Assembly (NCBI RefSeq): GCF_002282895.1
Contig: NZ_NRRB01000003.1
Span: 248,001-312,000, forward strand
DNA length: 64,000 nucleotides
From: Paraferrimonas haliotis
GTDB taxonomy: Bacteria; Pseudomonadota; Gammaproteobacteria; Enterobacterales; Shewanellaceae
Direction of reading: 5' to 3'
Shown: piece by piece, positions 18,987-29,252 of the stretch
Position numbering within the stretch: the first letter of the stretch is position 1
Layout: every line of letters starts with the position of its first letter
The notes under the pieces: generated by a model
What the model was told of the DNA's origin: nothing
Database searches by the model: none
What the model saw: the letters and a program-made list of their open reading frames with translations, nothing else
Translations under genes and position numbers: made by a program

Positions 18987-19022
18987 CTCAAAAAATAATG
19001 CAAATAATAATAGCGTATAAAA

Positions 19023-20453
19023 ATGCAAACTGACCCACGGATCCTTTTAGTTGATAATTTATCAGAGCGCGTACAACGCCTTTTTTGTGTTTTAGAATTT
19101 CTAGGCGAAAAAGTTGAACTCCGACGTTTAGAAGAGTTGGCGACAACCCCTTCAAACAAACGATGGCGTTCGATAATCATCGCTAGCGATGACATTAGCC
19201 CTGATACCATAGGCAAACTTGCCACTCAATTACCATGGCAGCCAATACTTACCATTGGCCGCAGTTTGGTTAACCCCAGAGAAAATTTGCTGGGTCACAT
19301 TGACGAGCCGCTCAACTACCCTCAGGTCACCGAGCTCCTCAACTACAGTCAAGTATTTGGTCAAACCGTACGCCCACAAACGTCCCAGAACACCAATCAA
19401 ACCAAGTTATTTCGAAGCCTTGTTGGCCGCAGCGCCGGCATTCATCAAGTTCGTCACATGATTAGCCAAGTTGCGCCAACCGATGCCACCGTGCTCATTA
19501 TGGGTCCCTCTGGCACAGGTAAAGAAGTGGTGGCGCGAAATATTCACTTTATGTCAGACCGAACCGCGGGACCATTTATACCGGTCAATTGCGGTGCCAT
19601 TCCAGGTGAACTGCTAGAAAGCGAGCTTTTTGGCCATGAAAAAGGCAGTTTTACCGGCGCTATTAGCAGTCGCAAAGGCCGATTCGAAATGGCCAACAGT
19701 GGTACCCTCTTTTTAGATGAAATTGGCGATATGCCAATGCCAATGCAGGTAAAACTGCTGCGGGTATTGCAAGAGCGTACTTTTGAACGGGTCGGTGGCA
19801 ATAAAGCCATTACCACTGACGTACGCGTTGTCGCGGCCACTCACAGAAACCTTGAACAAATGATTGAACAAGGAACCTTTAGAGAAGACTTATACTATCG
19901 CTTAAACGTGTTCCCAATCGAAATGCCCAGTTTAACGGAGCGAGCCGAAGATATTCCTCTCTTGCTACAAGAGCTGGTGTCTCGTGTCTTTAACGAAGGT
20001 AAAGGCAAAGTTCGCTTCACTCAACGGGCCATTGACTCATTGATGGAGCACACTTGGTCAGGCAACGTTCGAGAGCTTTCTAATTTAATCGAGCGATTAA
20101 CCATTTTATATCCAAATGGATTGGTTGATGTGAATGATTTACCTCACAAGTATCGCCACATCGATGTGCCCACATACGACGTCGATATGCCCGAGGAGCA
20201 ATTGGAAAGAGATGCGTTGGCGTCGGTCTTCAGTGGCGAAGTGGACCTTGATATCCCTCCTTCTCAATTAACCACCGCATTGCCTGCTGAGGGAGTCAAC
20301 TTAAAAGACTTACTCGCTGAAATGGAAATCGACATGATACGCCAAGCCTTGGATCAGCAAAACAATGTAGTGAGCCGCGCCGCTGACCTGCTGGGCATTC
20401 GCCGCACAACGCTGGTGGAAAAAATGCGCAAATACGGGTTAAGCAAAACCTAA
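19023..20453 (+). CDS. fleQ: FleQ/FlrA, sigma-54-dependent flagellar master regulator
   Basis: Residues 6-80 form the receiver-like FleQ domain, 125-370 the AAA+ domain and the C-terminus a Fis-type HTH (RRTTLVEKMRKYGL). Walker A is GPSGTGKE (161-168), the sigma-54 contact loop GSFTGA (208-213) and Walker B LFLDEIGD. The c-di-GMP binding features of Pseudomonas FleQ appear conserved: LFRS (129-132) and the Arg-Asn pair ARN (171-173). FleSR genes do not follow; a tRNA gene starts 12 bp after the stop. FleN, its usual antagonist, is 3.7 kb upstream on the other strand. Confidence 0.92.
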   Translation: MQTDPRILLVDNLSERVQRLFCVLEFLGEKVELRRLEELATTPSNKRWRSIIIASDDISPDTIGKLATQLPWQPILTIGRSLVNPRENLLGHIDEPLNYPQVTELLNYSQVFGQTVRPQTSQNTNQTKLFRSLVGRSAGIHQVRHMISQVAPTDATVLIMGPSGTGKEVVARNIHFMSDRTAGPFIPVNCGAIPGELLESELFGHEKGSFTGAISSRKGRFEMANSGTLFLDEIGDMPMPMQVKLLRVLQERTFERVGGNKAITTDVRVVAATHRNLEQMIEQGTFREDLYYRLNVFPIEMPSLTERAEDIPLLLQELVSRVFNEGKGKVRFTQRAIDSLMEHTWSGNVRELSNLIERLTILYPNGLVDVNDLPHKYRHIDVPTYDVDMPEEQLERDALASVFSGEVDLDIPPSQLTTALPAEGVNLKDLLAEMEIDMIRQALDQQNNVVSRAADLLGIRRTTLVEKMRKYGLSKT

Positions 20454-20465
20454 TCAATTCCCAGT

Positions 20466-20541
20466 CTCCCCATAGCTCAACAGGATAGAGCACCCGCCTC
20501 CTAAGCGGACGGTCCAGGTTCGAGTCCTGGTGGGGAGGCCA
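20466..20541 (+). tRNA. tRNA-Arg (anticodon CCT)
   Basis: A 76-nt cloverleaf: acceptor CTCCCCA / TGGGGAG, D stem GCTC/GAGC, anticodon loop CTCCTAA with anticodon CCT, T arm CCAGG-TTCGAGT-CCTGG, discriminator G and encoded CCA. The outer pair of the anticodon stem is a C-A mismatch. It reads AGG codons. It starts 12 bp after fleQ and its last 16 nt are the first part of a 104-bp tandem repeat. Confidence 0.95.
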
Positions 20542-20863
20542 AAAACGCCTCTCTCACCGGACTATCCCAGGATTGAACCATTCAATCCGTTACGATAACT
20601 GCGATTCTTACGAATCGGTTTATCTCCACCCTGGTGGGGAGGCCAAAAACGCCTCTCTCACCGGACTATCCCAGGATTGAACCATTCAATCCGTTACGAT
20701 AACTGCGATTCTTACGAATCGGTTTATCTCCACCCTGGTGGGGAGGCCAAAAACGCCTCTCTCACCGGACTATCCCAGGATTGAACCATTCAATCCGTTA
20801 CGATAACTGCGATTCTTACGAATCGGTTTATCTCCACCCTGGTGGGGAGGCCAAAAACGCCTC
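20526..20863 (+). repeat. 104-bp tandem repeat array starting inside tRNA-Arg
   Basis: Three identical 104-bp units (20528-20631, 20632-20735, 20736-20839) and a partial fourth (20840-20863) follow the tRNA. Each unit begins with the tRNA 3' end (CCTGGTGGGGAGGCCA), so the array holds four copies of that 16-mer. Within a unit three hairpins can form: GGTGGGGAGGC with GCCTCTCTCACC, GGATTGAA with TTCAATCC, and CGATTC with GAATCG. The last copy ends in a perfect GGGAGGC/GCCTCCC hairpin next to the convergent LysR stop. The layout resembles the tyrT/rtT repeats of E. coli, but the sequence is different. Confidence 0.93.
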
Positions 20864-20865
20864 CC

Positions 20866-21780
20866 TCAATTCAACAGTGCTGTCACTGTTTTTTCTAACC
20901 AAGATACGGTGGGGTTGTTGCGATGCTTTAAGTGAAAATAGCTGCAGACGTCCACTTTAAACGGTTGATTATCAATGGTTCCTTGCAACTTACGAAGTTC
21001 TGGATTTCGGCTAATATCTATGTATTGCGAAGCCGGAAACATCATATTGGTGTTCGCAATCACTTCCATGATTGCTGACGGCAATTCCGAGCGAAAGCCA
21101 ACCTGAGTTTCGATACCTCGAGCACTTAGCTGTTGCTCAATCATTGACATTTGAGAATTCCAATCAGAAGCAATTATTGTGGCCAGTGGATAATCAATAC
21201 CATGACTGATATCAATTGAATCTTTAGTATAGGGATGCTGCTTTCGAATAACTAAGGCGAAGCGTTCAGTGCCTATTGTTTTTTGCAGCAACTGCTTAGG
21301 TGCATCACCAAGTTGATAGTGAATGCCTATTTGCACCTCGTCGTTAATCAAATCTCGCACGGTGGATTTAGACCAATTAACCAATTGAAATTGCACCTGC
21401 GGCGCTTGTCGATGAAGCTCGATGAAAATTCGGCTTCCTAACGTGCTTAGTAAAAATGGCGACATGGCGATACGAATAACACCGCTTAATGTCGCGGGCG
21501 TAAATGCTGTGGTGTGATTTAAGGATTGCTGTAGGTCATTAAGTATGGGTGCTAAGCCCTTAGCTAATTCGTCAGCAAACGCTGTAGCACTCAAGCCGGT
21601 CTTACTTTTAACAAACAATTCGTCTTCAAAATGATGCCGCAGCCGCTGCAAAGCTTTACTGATAGCGGGTTGTGAGACAAATAGGCGTTTTGACGCCAGT
21701 CGCGTATTTTGCTCTTGATGCAGCACAATAAACGTGCGCAATAAATTGAGGTCCAAATTGGTGAATCGATCTTTAGCCAT
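20866..21780 (-). CDS. LysR-family transcriptional regulator
   Basis: A 304-residue LysR protein with an N-terminal winged HTH (residues 8-66: LNLLRTFIVLHQEQNTRLASKRLFVSQPAISKALQRLR) and a substrate-binding co-inducer domain. The ATG at 21780 has GGAAAGG upstream; the longer frame to 21861 lacks support. Its stop abuts the tRNA-linked repeat array. It is divergent from a lipoprotein gene 133 bp away, which is a candidate target. The ligand is unknown. Confidence 0.88.
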   Translation of the reverse strand: MAKDRFTNLDLNLLRTFIVLHQEQNTRLASKRLFVSQPAISKALQRLRHHFEDELFVKSKTGLSATAFADELAKGLAPILNDLQQSLNHTTAFTPATLSGVIRIAMSPFLLSTLGSRIFIELHRQAPQVQFQLVNWSKSTVRDLINDEVQIGIHYQLGDAPKQLLQKTIGTERFALVIRKQHPYTKDSIDISHGIDYPLATIIASDWNSQMSMIEQQLSARGIETQVGFRSELPSAIMEVIANTNMMFPASQYIDISRNPELRKLQGTIDNQPFKVDVCSYFHLKHRNNPTVSWLEKTVTALLN

Positions 21781-21913
21781 GCCTTTCCTTACCCATCGCA
21801 AACAGCGCAATAACCTAAAGTTATTACTGAAATAACCACAATTCAATATTATTATCAACAAAGCTTAAGTAATCTTTAGCGCGTTAATCACTCGGTTTAC
21901 TTTAAGGACTTTT

Positions 21914-23026
21914 ATGAAATTCACTAAATCCGTTTGTGCACTGTCGATCCTGTTGGCTCTCAGCGCATGCAGTTCAGATGATACAAGCGTTACCCCTCCA
22001 GCTGGTAACGAACGTACTGTAACCGTTGGATTTATTGTTGATAAAGAGATCAACCCAATGCGCTTAGATAGCGGCTCTAAAATTGCTGAAAAAATGACGC
22101 AATGCGGTTACGAGTTATTAGCCAATGGCAATGTCATCGAATCCGACGTTTGCATAACGGATACCCTAAATATCGAGATTAGAGACGGCTATCAACTGAC
22201 CCTGATTCACCCAAGTATTGATGATGATTTGGCAAGCGCTCACAGTGAGAACTGGTCTGTCGAAGGAGCACACACTGTAGCAATTGACGAAAACAATATC
22301 ATCATTGTCACCGCCAACGAACACTTCAGTGCCGTGTCGGTTGCTGATAGTGACCACCTGTACAGTGTAACCATCAACCAATTAGCCGCCACACAAACCG
22401 AAGGGGGGCTTTATGGCTTTGTAACCGGTGAGCGCTTCACGATCGAATTAGAATCTCAAATGGGCAGCTATCAAGACACCGACCAAGCCGAAGTAAACAC
22501 CCATTACCATTACTACTTATCCGATGGCGACGTTGGCATTATTGCGCCCGGTGATGATTGGAAGAATGAAACCAAGCCGATCGGGGGAGAGAAGCCTCCT
22601 CAATACGATTACGCAACAGTCAACGTGGCCACTGTCAGTATTGCTGGCAATCAAATTGTGGCGACTGCCGGTGAAGAAGCCGACCAGAGTCGGTTAACCA
22701 AATACCCTAACGTTTCTGGCAAAGGCTTACCGACTCAAGTTGATACCGATTTGGGGTGGGTAAACATTTACGTATACTCAGACTTCCTAAAACAAAATTG
22801 CACAATTACTGCTCAGCAAAGTGGAACTACGTCAACTTGTGACAGCGATATAGACGCTGGAGATGATTGGTCACTCTCTCAATACTACGAAGCGTTAGAG
22901 GCTCAACCGCGCACCGATTACATTGACGGCCCAACCTTCGGCAATAACGTATTTTGGCGGTTAGCAGAGGGGAGCACCGGCGCTTGGGGAGAGACCGGCA
23001 GTTTAACGCTTTCAATGGGTGAATAA
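21914..23026 (+). CDS. Lipoprotein of unknown function
   Basis: A 370-residue exported lipoprotein: signal peptide with lipobox LSAC and Cys19, followed by a Ser/Thr/Pro-rich linker. I do not recognise the remaining sequence; it has scattered Asp/Glu-rich beta-like stretches and four or five cysteines. A strong intrinsic terminator follows 73 bp after the stop. It may be controlled by the divergent LysR protein. Confidence 0.75.
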   Translation: MKFTKSVCALSILLALSACSSDDTSVTPPAGNERTVTVGFIVDKEINPMRLDSGSKIAEKMTQCGYELLANGNVIESDVCITDTLNIEIRDGYQLTLIHPSIDDDLASAHSENWSVEGAHTVAIDENNIIIVTANEHFSAVSVADSDHLYSVTINQLAATQTEGGLYGFVTGERFTIELESQMGSYQDTDQAEVNTHYHYYLSDGDVGIIAPGDDWKNETKPIGGEKPPQYDYATVNVATVSIAGNQIVATAGEEADQSRLTKYPNVSGKGLPTQVDTDLGWVNIYVYSDFLKQNCTITAQQSGTTSTCDSDIDAGDDWSLSQYYEALEAQPRTDYIDGPTFGNNVFWRLAEGSTGAWGETGSLTLSMGE

Positions 23027-23098
23027 AGTTTAGAGTAAGTCTGGGATCACCTCTGCTTCCTCCAAAGCGTTTTGTTCACGATCCCTGAGTTATTCGGT

Positions 23099-23132
23099 AA
23101 CGCCTCTTACTTAGTAAGAGGCGTTATTTTTT
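23099..23132 (+). terminator. Intrinsic terminator after the lipoprotein gene
   Basis: AACGCCTCTTAC (23099-23110), loop TTA, GTAAGAGGCGTT (23114-23125), then ATTTTTT. A perfect 12-bp stem with a T run; it overlaps the stop of the convergent gene. Confidence 0.9.
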
Positions 23133-23571
23133 AAGCGGGTTTTACAGGGAATACCTTATCGTAAAACAAGTTGTACAAGTACGCGTAAACCAAAGCAAAC
23201 ACGACGAAACCTATGTCAGCAATTAACGCTTCCAATAACGTCATAGTTAATGCCCAAGCAAGCACAGGTATGGTGAGTACCAGCAAGCCTAGCTCAAACA
23301 GTAGCGCGTGAACTATACGTTGTGTAGCGGACTTTTGAATATGCCCCACCTTGGCTAACATCCAATTATCAAACCAATAGTTGAACAAAGCGTTCCAGCC
23401 CATCGCTATTAATGACAGGGCTAACGCCGTGGCACCTATGGTTTTTGCATCCGCATCAAACAACAACATGCCTATGGGCGTTGCAATGGCTAACATGCCG
23501 ACTTCGAATAAGATGGTATGGCGTACTCGGTCAGCAAAGCTGCGATTTACGCCGTTATGAGAATTGCTCAC
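23131..23571 (-). CDS. PACE-family small multidrug efflux protein
   Basis: A 146-residue membrane protein with four helices in two bacterial-transmembrane-pair repeats, one starting RVRHTILFEVGML and the other RIVHALLFELGLLV. The repeated FE and the WNALFNYWFDNW segment match proteobacterial antimicrobial compound efflux (AceI-like) proteins, which export biocides such as chlorhexidine and short diamines. The substrate here is not known. Confidence 0.85.
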   Translation of the reverse strand: MSNSHNGVNRSFADRVRHTILFEVGMLAIATPIGMLLFDADAKTIGATALALSLIAMGWNALFNYWFDNWMLAKVGHIQKSATQRIVHALLFELGLLVLTIPVLAWALTMTLLEALIADIGFVVFALVYAYLYNLFYDKVFPVKPA

Positions 23572-23591
23572 TCTATCACTTCCTCTTGCTT

Positions 23592-25603
<2,012 letters not shown>

Positions 25604-25736
25604 TCACGATTGATTAATGAGCTTACAGTAACACTTTATTAACCTGTCGTCCTTAATTACCCTATTGAAAATCTGGGCGGTGCTGGCTAGCATTACCGCC
25701 TTTCAATCTCCGTCTTGATGAGTGAGCCAAACCGAC

Positions 25737-26243
25737 ATGAGCAACCCATACTGCTGCATTGCATTAATCAATCCCAAAAGCCCCAGTAATGTTGGCTCCA
25801 TCATTCGCGCAGCCGGCTGTTTTGGAGCCGACTCGGTGACATACACAGGTGAACGTTATCAACGAGCGGCTCGCTATCAAACCGATACTCACCAGCATTC
25901 CCAACACATCGAGTTGTCGCACGTCGATAATGTTACCGATGGCCTTGAAGCAGGTGAAAAGCTGATTTGTGTCGATTTAGTTGAAGGCGCCACCGCACTG
26001 TCGGACTATTGTCACCCTGCTCATGCACGCTATGTGTTTGGGCCTGAGGATGGCAGCATTTCTCAAGAGGTTATCGATCGCGCCGATGCGGTGGTCTACA
26101 TTCCAACCAATGCCTGTTTAAACCTCGCTGCAAGTGTCAACGTGTTGTTGTACGATCGCATGGTCAAACTAGGTAGCATACACGCCAGTGACGAACTCAT
26201 TATAAAAAGTCGCGACATTAACAATCGAACCAAAGTCCGCTAG
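25737..26243 (+). CDS. SPOUT-class RNA 2'-O-methyltransferase
   Basis: A short (168 residue) catalytic-core SPOUT enzyme without an RNA-binding extension. The three motifs are NVGSIIRAAGCFGAD, FGPEDGSI and IPTNACLNLAASVNVLLYDRM, the last forming the knot that binds SAM. Its size is close to TrmL, but the RNA target is uncertain. ATG 25737 and GTG 25722 are both possible starts. Confidence 0.85.
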   Translation: MSNPYCCIALINPKSPSNVGSIIRAAGCFGADSVTYTGERYQRAARYQTDTHQHSQHIELSHVDNVTDGLEAGEKLICVDLVEGATALSDYCHPAHARYVFGPEDGSISQEVIDRADAVVYIPTNACLNLAASVNVLLYDRMVKLGSIHASDELIIKSRDINNRTKVR

Positions 26244-26346
26244 AGAGGCTCAATCCGAAGCCAGATTCTAGCGTCGATAAAAATCTGATCGTAACCGTCA
26301 AACTGCGCGTTTGTACTGTATAACGTTTGCGATTGGAGACTTGCTG

Positions 26347-26751
26347 ATGCTTACCATTTTTTACGACAGCGCTTGCCCCCTATGTTTGGCAGAAATGCGT
26401 CATCTGCAGCGTTTGGATGTAAAAAGCGCCATTCGCCTACAAGACATTCAACACCCTCAATTCGAGCAACGCTTTGCCCCCTTAACAAAGGCGCAAGCCA
26501 TGGGTCGATTACACGGACTGCTCGATGGAAAGCTGATAACGGGCCTAGACGTGACCTATCATGCTTGGCGCCTCGTCGGGCGGCAACACTGGGTAGCGCC
26601 ATTACGCTGGCCAATCATAAAGCCACTGGCGAACTGGGGTTACAACATTTTCGCCAAACACAGATACCGCATAAGCTATTGGTTAACCCGCAAGCAGCCC
26701 TGTCCTGATGGCCGTTGCTCGTTAGGGTTCAAAAGTCATAAGGAAGGTTAA
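26347..26751 (+). CDS. DCC-family thiol-disulfide oxidoreductase-like protein (DUF393)
   Basis: A 134-residue thioredoxin-like protein. The family signature YDSACPLC (residues 5-12) supplies a CxxC pair, and RLHGLL and the basic C-terminal segment follow the usual layout. The true ATG at 26347 has GGAG upstream; the frame extends earlier without a better start. Its stop overlaps the next ATG (TAATG). Redox role is inferred from the motif only. Confidence 0.82.
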   Translation: MLTIFYDSACPLCLAEMRHLQRLDVKSAIRLQDIQHPQFEQRFAPLTKAQAMGRLHGLLDGKLITGLDVTYHAWRLVGRQHWVAPLRWPIIKPLANWGYNIFAKHRYRISYWLTRKQPCPDGRCSLGFKSHKEG

Positions 26752-27491
26752 TGCCCAAGCAAGACTTTGTGCTGGTTATTGGCGCAGGAAGTACTATAGC
26801 CAAAGCCATTATCCGACACTTGTTGCAACACACTGATTGGAAGGTCGTGGCGATAAGCCGTGACTATACGGCTCACTACATGCAACAATTTGACGCCAAC
26901 CAAAACTTGCATCACTTTAGTTGCGACTACACCCAAGCCAGCATAAGCAGGCGCACTAAAGCGCTGCAAGCGTGGCATGGCGATTGTCGACAGGTATTTA
27001 TTTGCAATGGCATGCTTCATCAACAGTCCTTGCAACCCGAGAAAAGCTTAAATCAACTCAGTAACGACAGTATGCTGCAGTCGCTCACCGTCAATCTGGT
27101 GGTTCCTTCACTGTGGCTTGCGGCAATTATGCCGCTGCTGAATCATGGTCGAGCGGCTACCGTGACTGTGTTTTCCGCTCGCGTTGGCAGTATTGAAGAC
27201 AACAAATTAGGCGGCTGGTATTCTTATCGAAGCGCCAAAGCAGCACTTAATATGATGATTAAAAGCGCCGCCATTGAATACGCTCGAACCTGCAAGTCGG
27301 TGAAACTGCTGGCCTTCCATCCCGGTACCACCGATACCCCCATGTCGAAACCTTTTCAAAAAAACCTGCCACCTGGACAATTGTTAGAGCCAAACTACGT
27401 CGCTGAGCGAATCATCGAACTGGCGTTGCGTCAGCAAGCGAACGGGCAAGCCAGTTATCTTGATTTTAATGGCAAAGCCATTCCATGGTAA
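26751..27491 (+). CDS. Short-chain dehydrogenase/reductase
   Basis: A 246-residue classical SDR. The cofactor glycine motif is GAGSTIAKAI near the N-terminus, the catalytic Ser is in FSARVG, and Tyr/Lys are in YSYRSAKAAL (YxxxK). The C-terminal HPGTTDTPMSKPF resembles CsgA/C-factor-like SDRs. It is translationally coupled to the DCC gene. Substrate unknown. Confidence 0.87.
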   Translation: MPKQDFVLVIGAGSTIAKAIIRHLLQHTDWKVVAISRDYTAHYMQQFDANQNLHHFSCDYTQASISRRTKALQAWHGDCRQVFICNGMLHQQSLQPEKSLNQLSNDSMLQSLTVNLVVPSLWLAAIMPLLNHGRAATVTVFSARVGSIEDNKLGGWYSYRSAKAALNMMIKSAAIEYARTCKSVKLLAFHPGTTDTPMSKPFQKNLPPGQLLEPNYVAERIIELALRQQANGQASYLDFNGKAIPW

Positions 27492-27533
27492 TTAGCAATA
27501 TGTGGGAAGTAAGTAGTGAGCAGTGAATGCTGC

Positions 27534-28691
27534 TCACCAGGCGCTACCGGCAATGCCAAAACCGATGAATATCGCCACCATTACCAAAATGGGCGCACGC
27601 TCAGTTTTAAGTAAAAACAGTCCCGCAACCACCATCGCCATGTCGATACTAGAATGGACAGCGGTGACGAATACCGGCTGATATAAAGCAGCTAATAGCA
27701 AGCCAACCACACTGGCGTTGACCCCTTTAATGGCACCCGATAAATACTTAGAGCCTGCCAAAGCATGCCAATGGTTTAGCACCCCAAGTAACAATAAGAA
27801 ACCTGGCGCAAAGATAGCGACGGTTGCCGTTAACGCACCTAAAATGGGTGCCTTATCAAACAGCTCGAAACCCAGAAAGGTCGCGAAGGTAAACATAGGC
27901 CCGGGCACCGCTTGAGCTGCCGCGTAGCCGGTTAAAAAGGTGTCACTGCTGAGTTGTTCACCCACGATATTTTGCAATAATGGCAACACAACATGGCCCC
28001 CACCAAACACCATGGTGCCGGCTTGAAAGAAGTCGTAAAAAAGGCCGACTAAGCCTTGGTTGTTAACCCACCCCAAGGCCGATATTGTTGGCAATCCAAG
28101 CAACAATCCAAAGAAAATAACGAGTGGCCATTTCGATATCGACGACGCCGTAGATGCCTCAGGCGCTAGTGAAGGCATGTAGCGAGCGCCGATCAACGCC
28201 GCCAATAATAACATCACCAACTGCGAAAACAGACTTGGAAATACCATCAACACCACAGCGGTTAGCGTACACAACAAAACGCCTAAGCGCTTATTACAAA
28301 AACTGGTAAACATCCCCATGGTCGCGTCAGCCACAACCACAACGGCCAATAACTTAAGCCCATGAATCACCCCTTCAAACCAAGTGGAACCGGTCAATCC
28401 GGTGGATGCGTAGGCTAGCAGCAACATCAACAACACCGAGGGCAGCGTAAAGCCAATAAAGGCCGCTAACGCGCCCCCTAGTCCGCCTTTTTTATAACCA
28501 ATGGCAAAGCCTACTTGGCTTGATGCTGGTCCGGGTAAAAACTGACTTAAGGCCACGATTTGAGCAAATTCGCTGTCACTGAGCCAAGCCCTCTTCTTTA
28601 CAAACGCATTTCTAAAGTAGCCAATGTGCGCCGCTGGGCCACCAAAACTCATCAGTCCTAACAGCAAAAAAACTTTAAAGATGTTAACCAT
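27534..28691 (-). CDS. chrA: Chromate transporter, CHR family
   Basis: A 385-residue membrane protein with two homologous CHR halves of about six helices. The N-terminal half has FGGPAAHIGYFRNAFVKK and FLPGPASSQVGFAIG; the second half has FGGGHVVLPLLQ and AQAVPGPMFTFATFLG. ChrA exports chromate by proton antiport. No chrB regulator is present nearby. Confidence 0.93.
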   Translation of the reverse strand: MVNIFKVFLLLGLMSFGGPAAHIGYFRNAFVKKRAWLSDSEFAQIVALSQFLPGPASSQVGFAIGYKKGGLGGALAAFIGFTLPSVLLMLLLAYASTGLTGSTWFEGVIHGLKLLAVVVVADATMGMFTSFCNKRLGVLLCTLTAVVLMVFPSLFSQLVMLLLAALIGARYMPSLAPEASTASSISKWPLVIFFGLLLGLPTISALGWVNNQGLVGLFYDFFQAGTMVFGGGHVVLPLLQNIVGEQLSSDTFLTGYAAAQAVPGPMFTFATFLGFELFDKAPILGALTATVAIFAPGFLLLLGVLNHWHALAGSKYLSGAIKGVNASVVGLLLAALYQPVFVTAVHSSIDMAMVVAGLFLLKTERAPILVMVAIFIGFGIAGSAW

Positions 28692-28776
28692 TTAGATGCC
28701 CAAGTTATTATCGTTAAACGTCAGCAATTGTAACCTAAGCACTTTGACAAAACGATGAATGAGCCCATTTACGCAA

Positions 28777-29244
28777 TTAATCTTCAATAATGACTTCTGG
28801 ATCACAGCGAAAATGATGGCAAATACCCCGCTCATCGGGATAGGTATCTAAAACCCAAACGTCAAACAAAATGTGTCCAGATTTGGTTGGCTTTTGCTTC
28901 TCCGGATAGACCTTAGGATCAATGCTTACAATCGCTTGTTCTGGCGAGACTTTGAGATATCGCAACCGCCGCCCGTCGCCCGAATTCCAGTCTTTACCGC
29001 CTTTTCCGGGTTTCGAATTTAACCACCTTAATTGATATCGTCCGTTATTAGATTGAGCAAACTTAAACAGCACTCTTACGGGCTTTGTGGGGGATTTCAC
29101 CGTTGCTATCGGCGCTTGATATAAATAACTATATTGGCTCGCACCTTCACTGCCATCAGCTTTTTTGGCAGCTTTCGGTACCCCAATGGCAGGCTCGCCA
29201 TTGTTAGGCCCCCAAATCGTTAACTCGAAATTTACGTCACTCAT
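28777..29244 (-). CDS. Unrecognised 155-residue protein paired with the STAND regulator
   Basis: I do not recognise this protein. It has no signal peptide or membrane segment and is rich in Lys, Pro and Gly (for example SPTKPVRVLFKFAQ, GKGGKDWNSGDGRRLRYL). Predicted mostly beta, it ends HFRCDPEVIIED. It starts 8 bp after the STAND regulator stop on the same strand, so the two are very likely co-transcribed. It may be the effector or partner of that protein; that is inference from position only. Confidence 0.72.
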   Translation of the reverse strand: MSDVNFELTIWGPNNGEPAIGVPKAAKKADGSEGASQYSYLYQAPIATVKSPTKPVRVLFKFAQSNNGRYQLRWLNSKPGKGGKDWNSGDGRRLRYLKVSPEQAIVSIDPKVYPEKQKPTKSGHILFDVWVLDTYPDERGICHHFRCDPEVIIED

Positions 29245-29252
29245 ATTGACTC

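Noticed and set aside
20526-20863. Tandem repeats as a CRISPR array
   Set aside because: Units are contiguous 104-bp repeats without unique spacers, they include tRNA sequence, and no cas genes are present.
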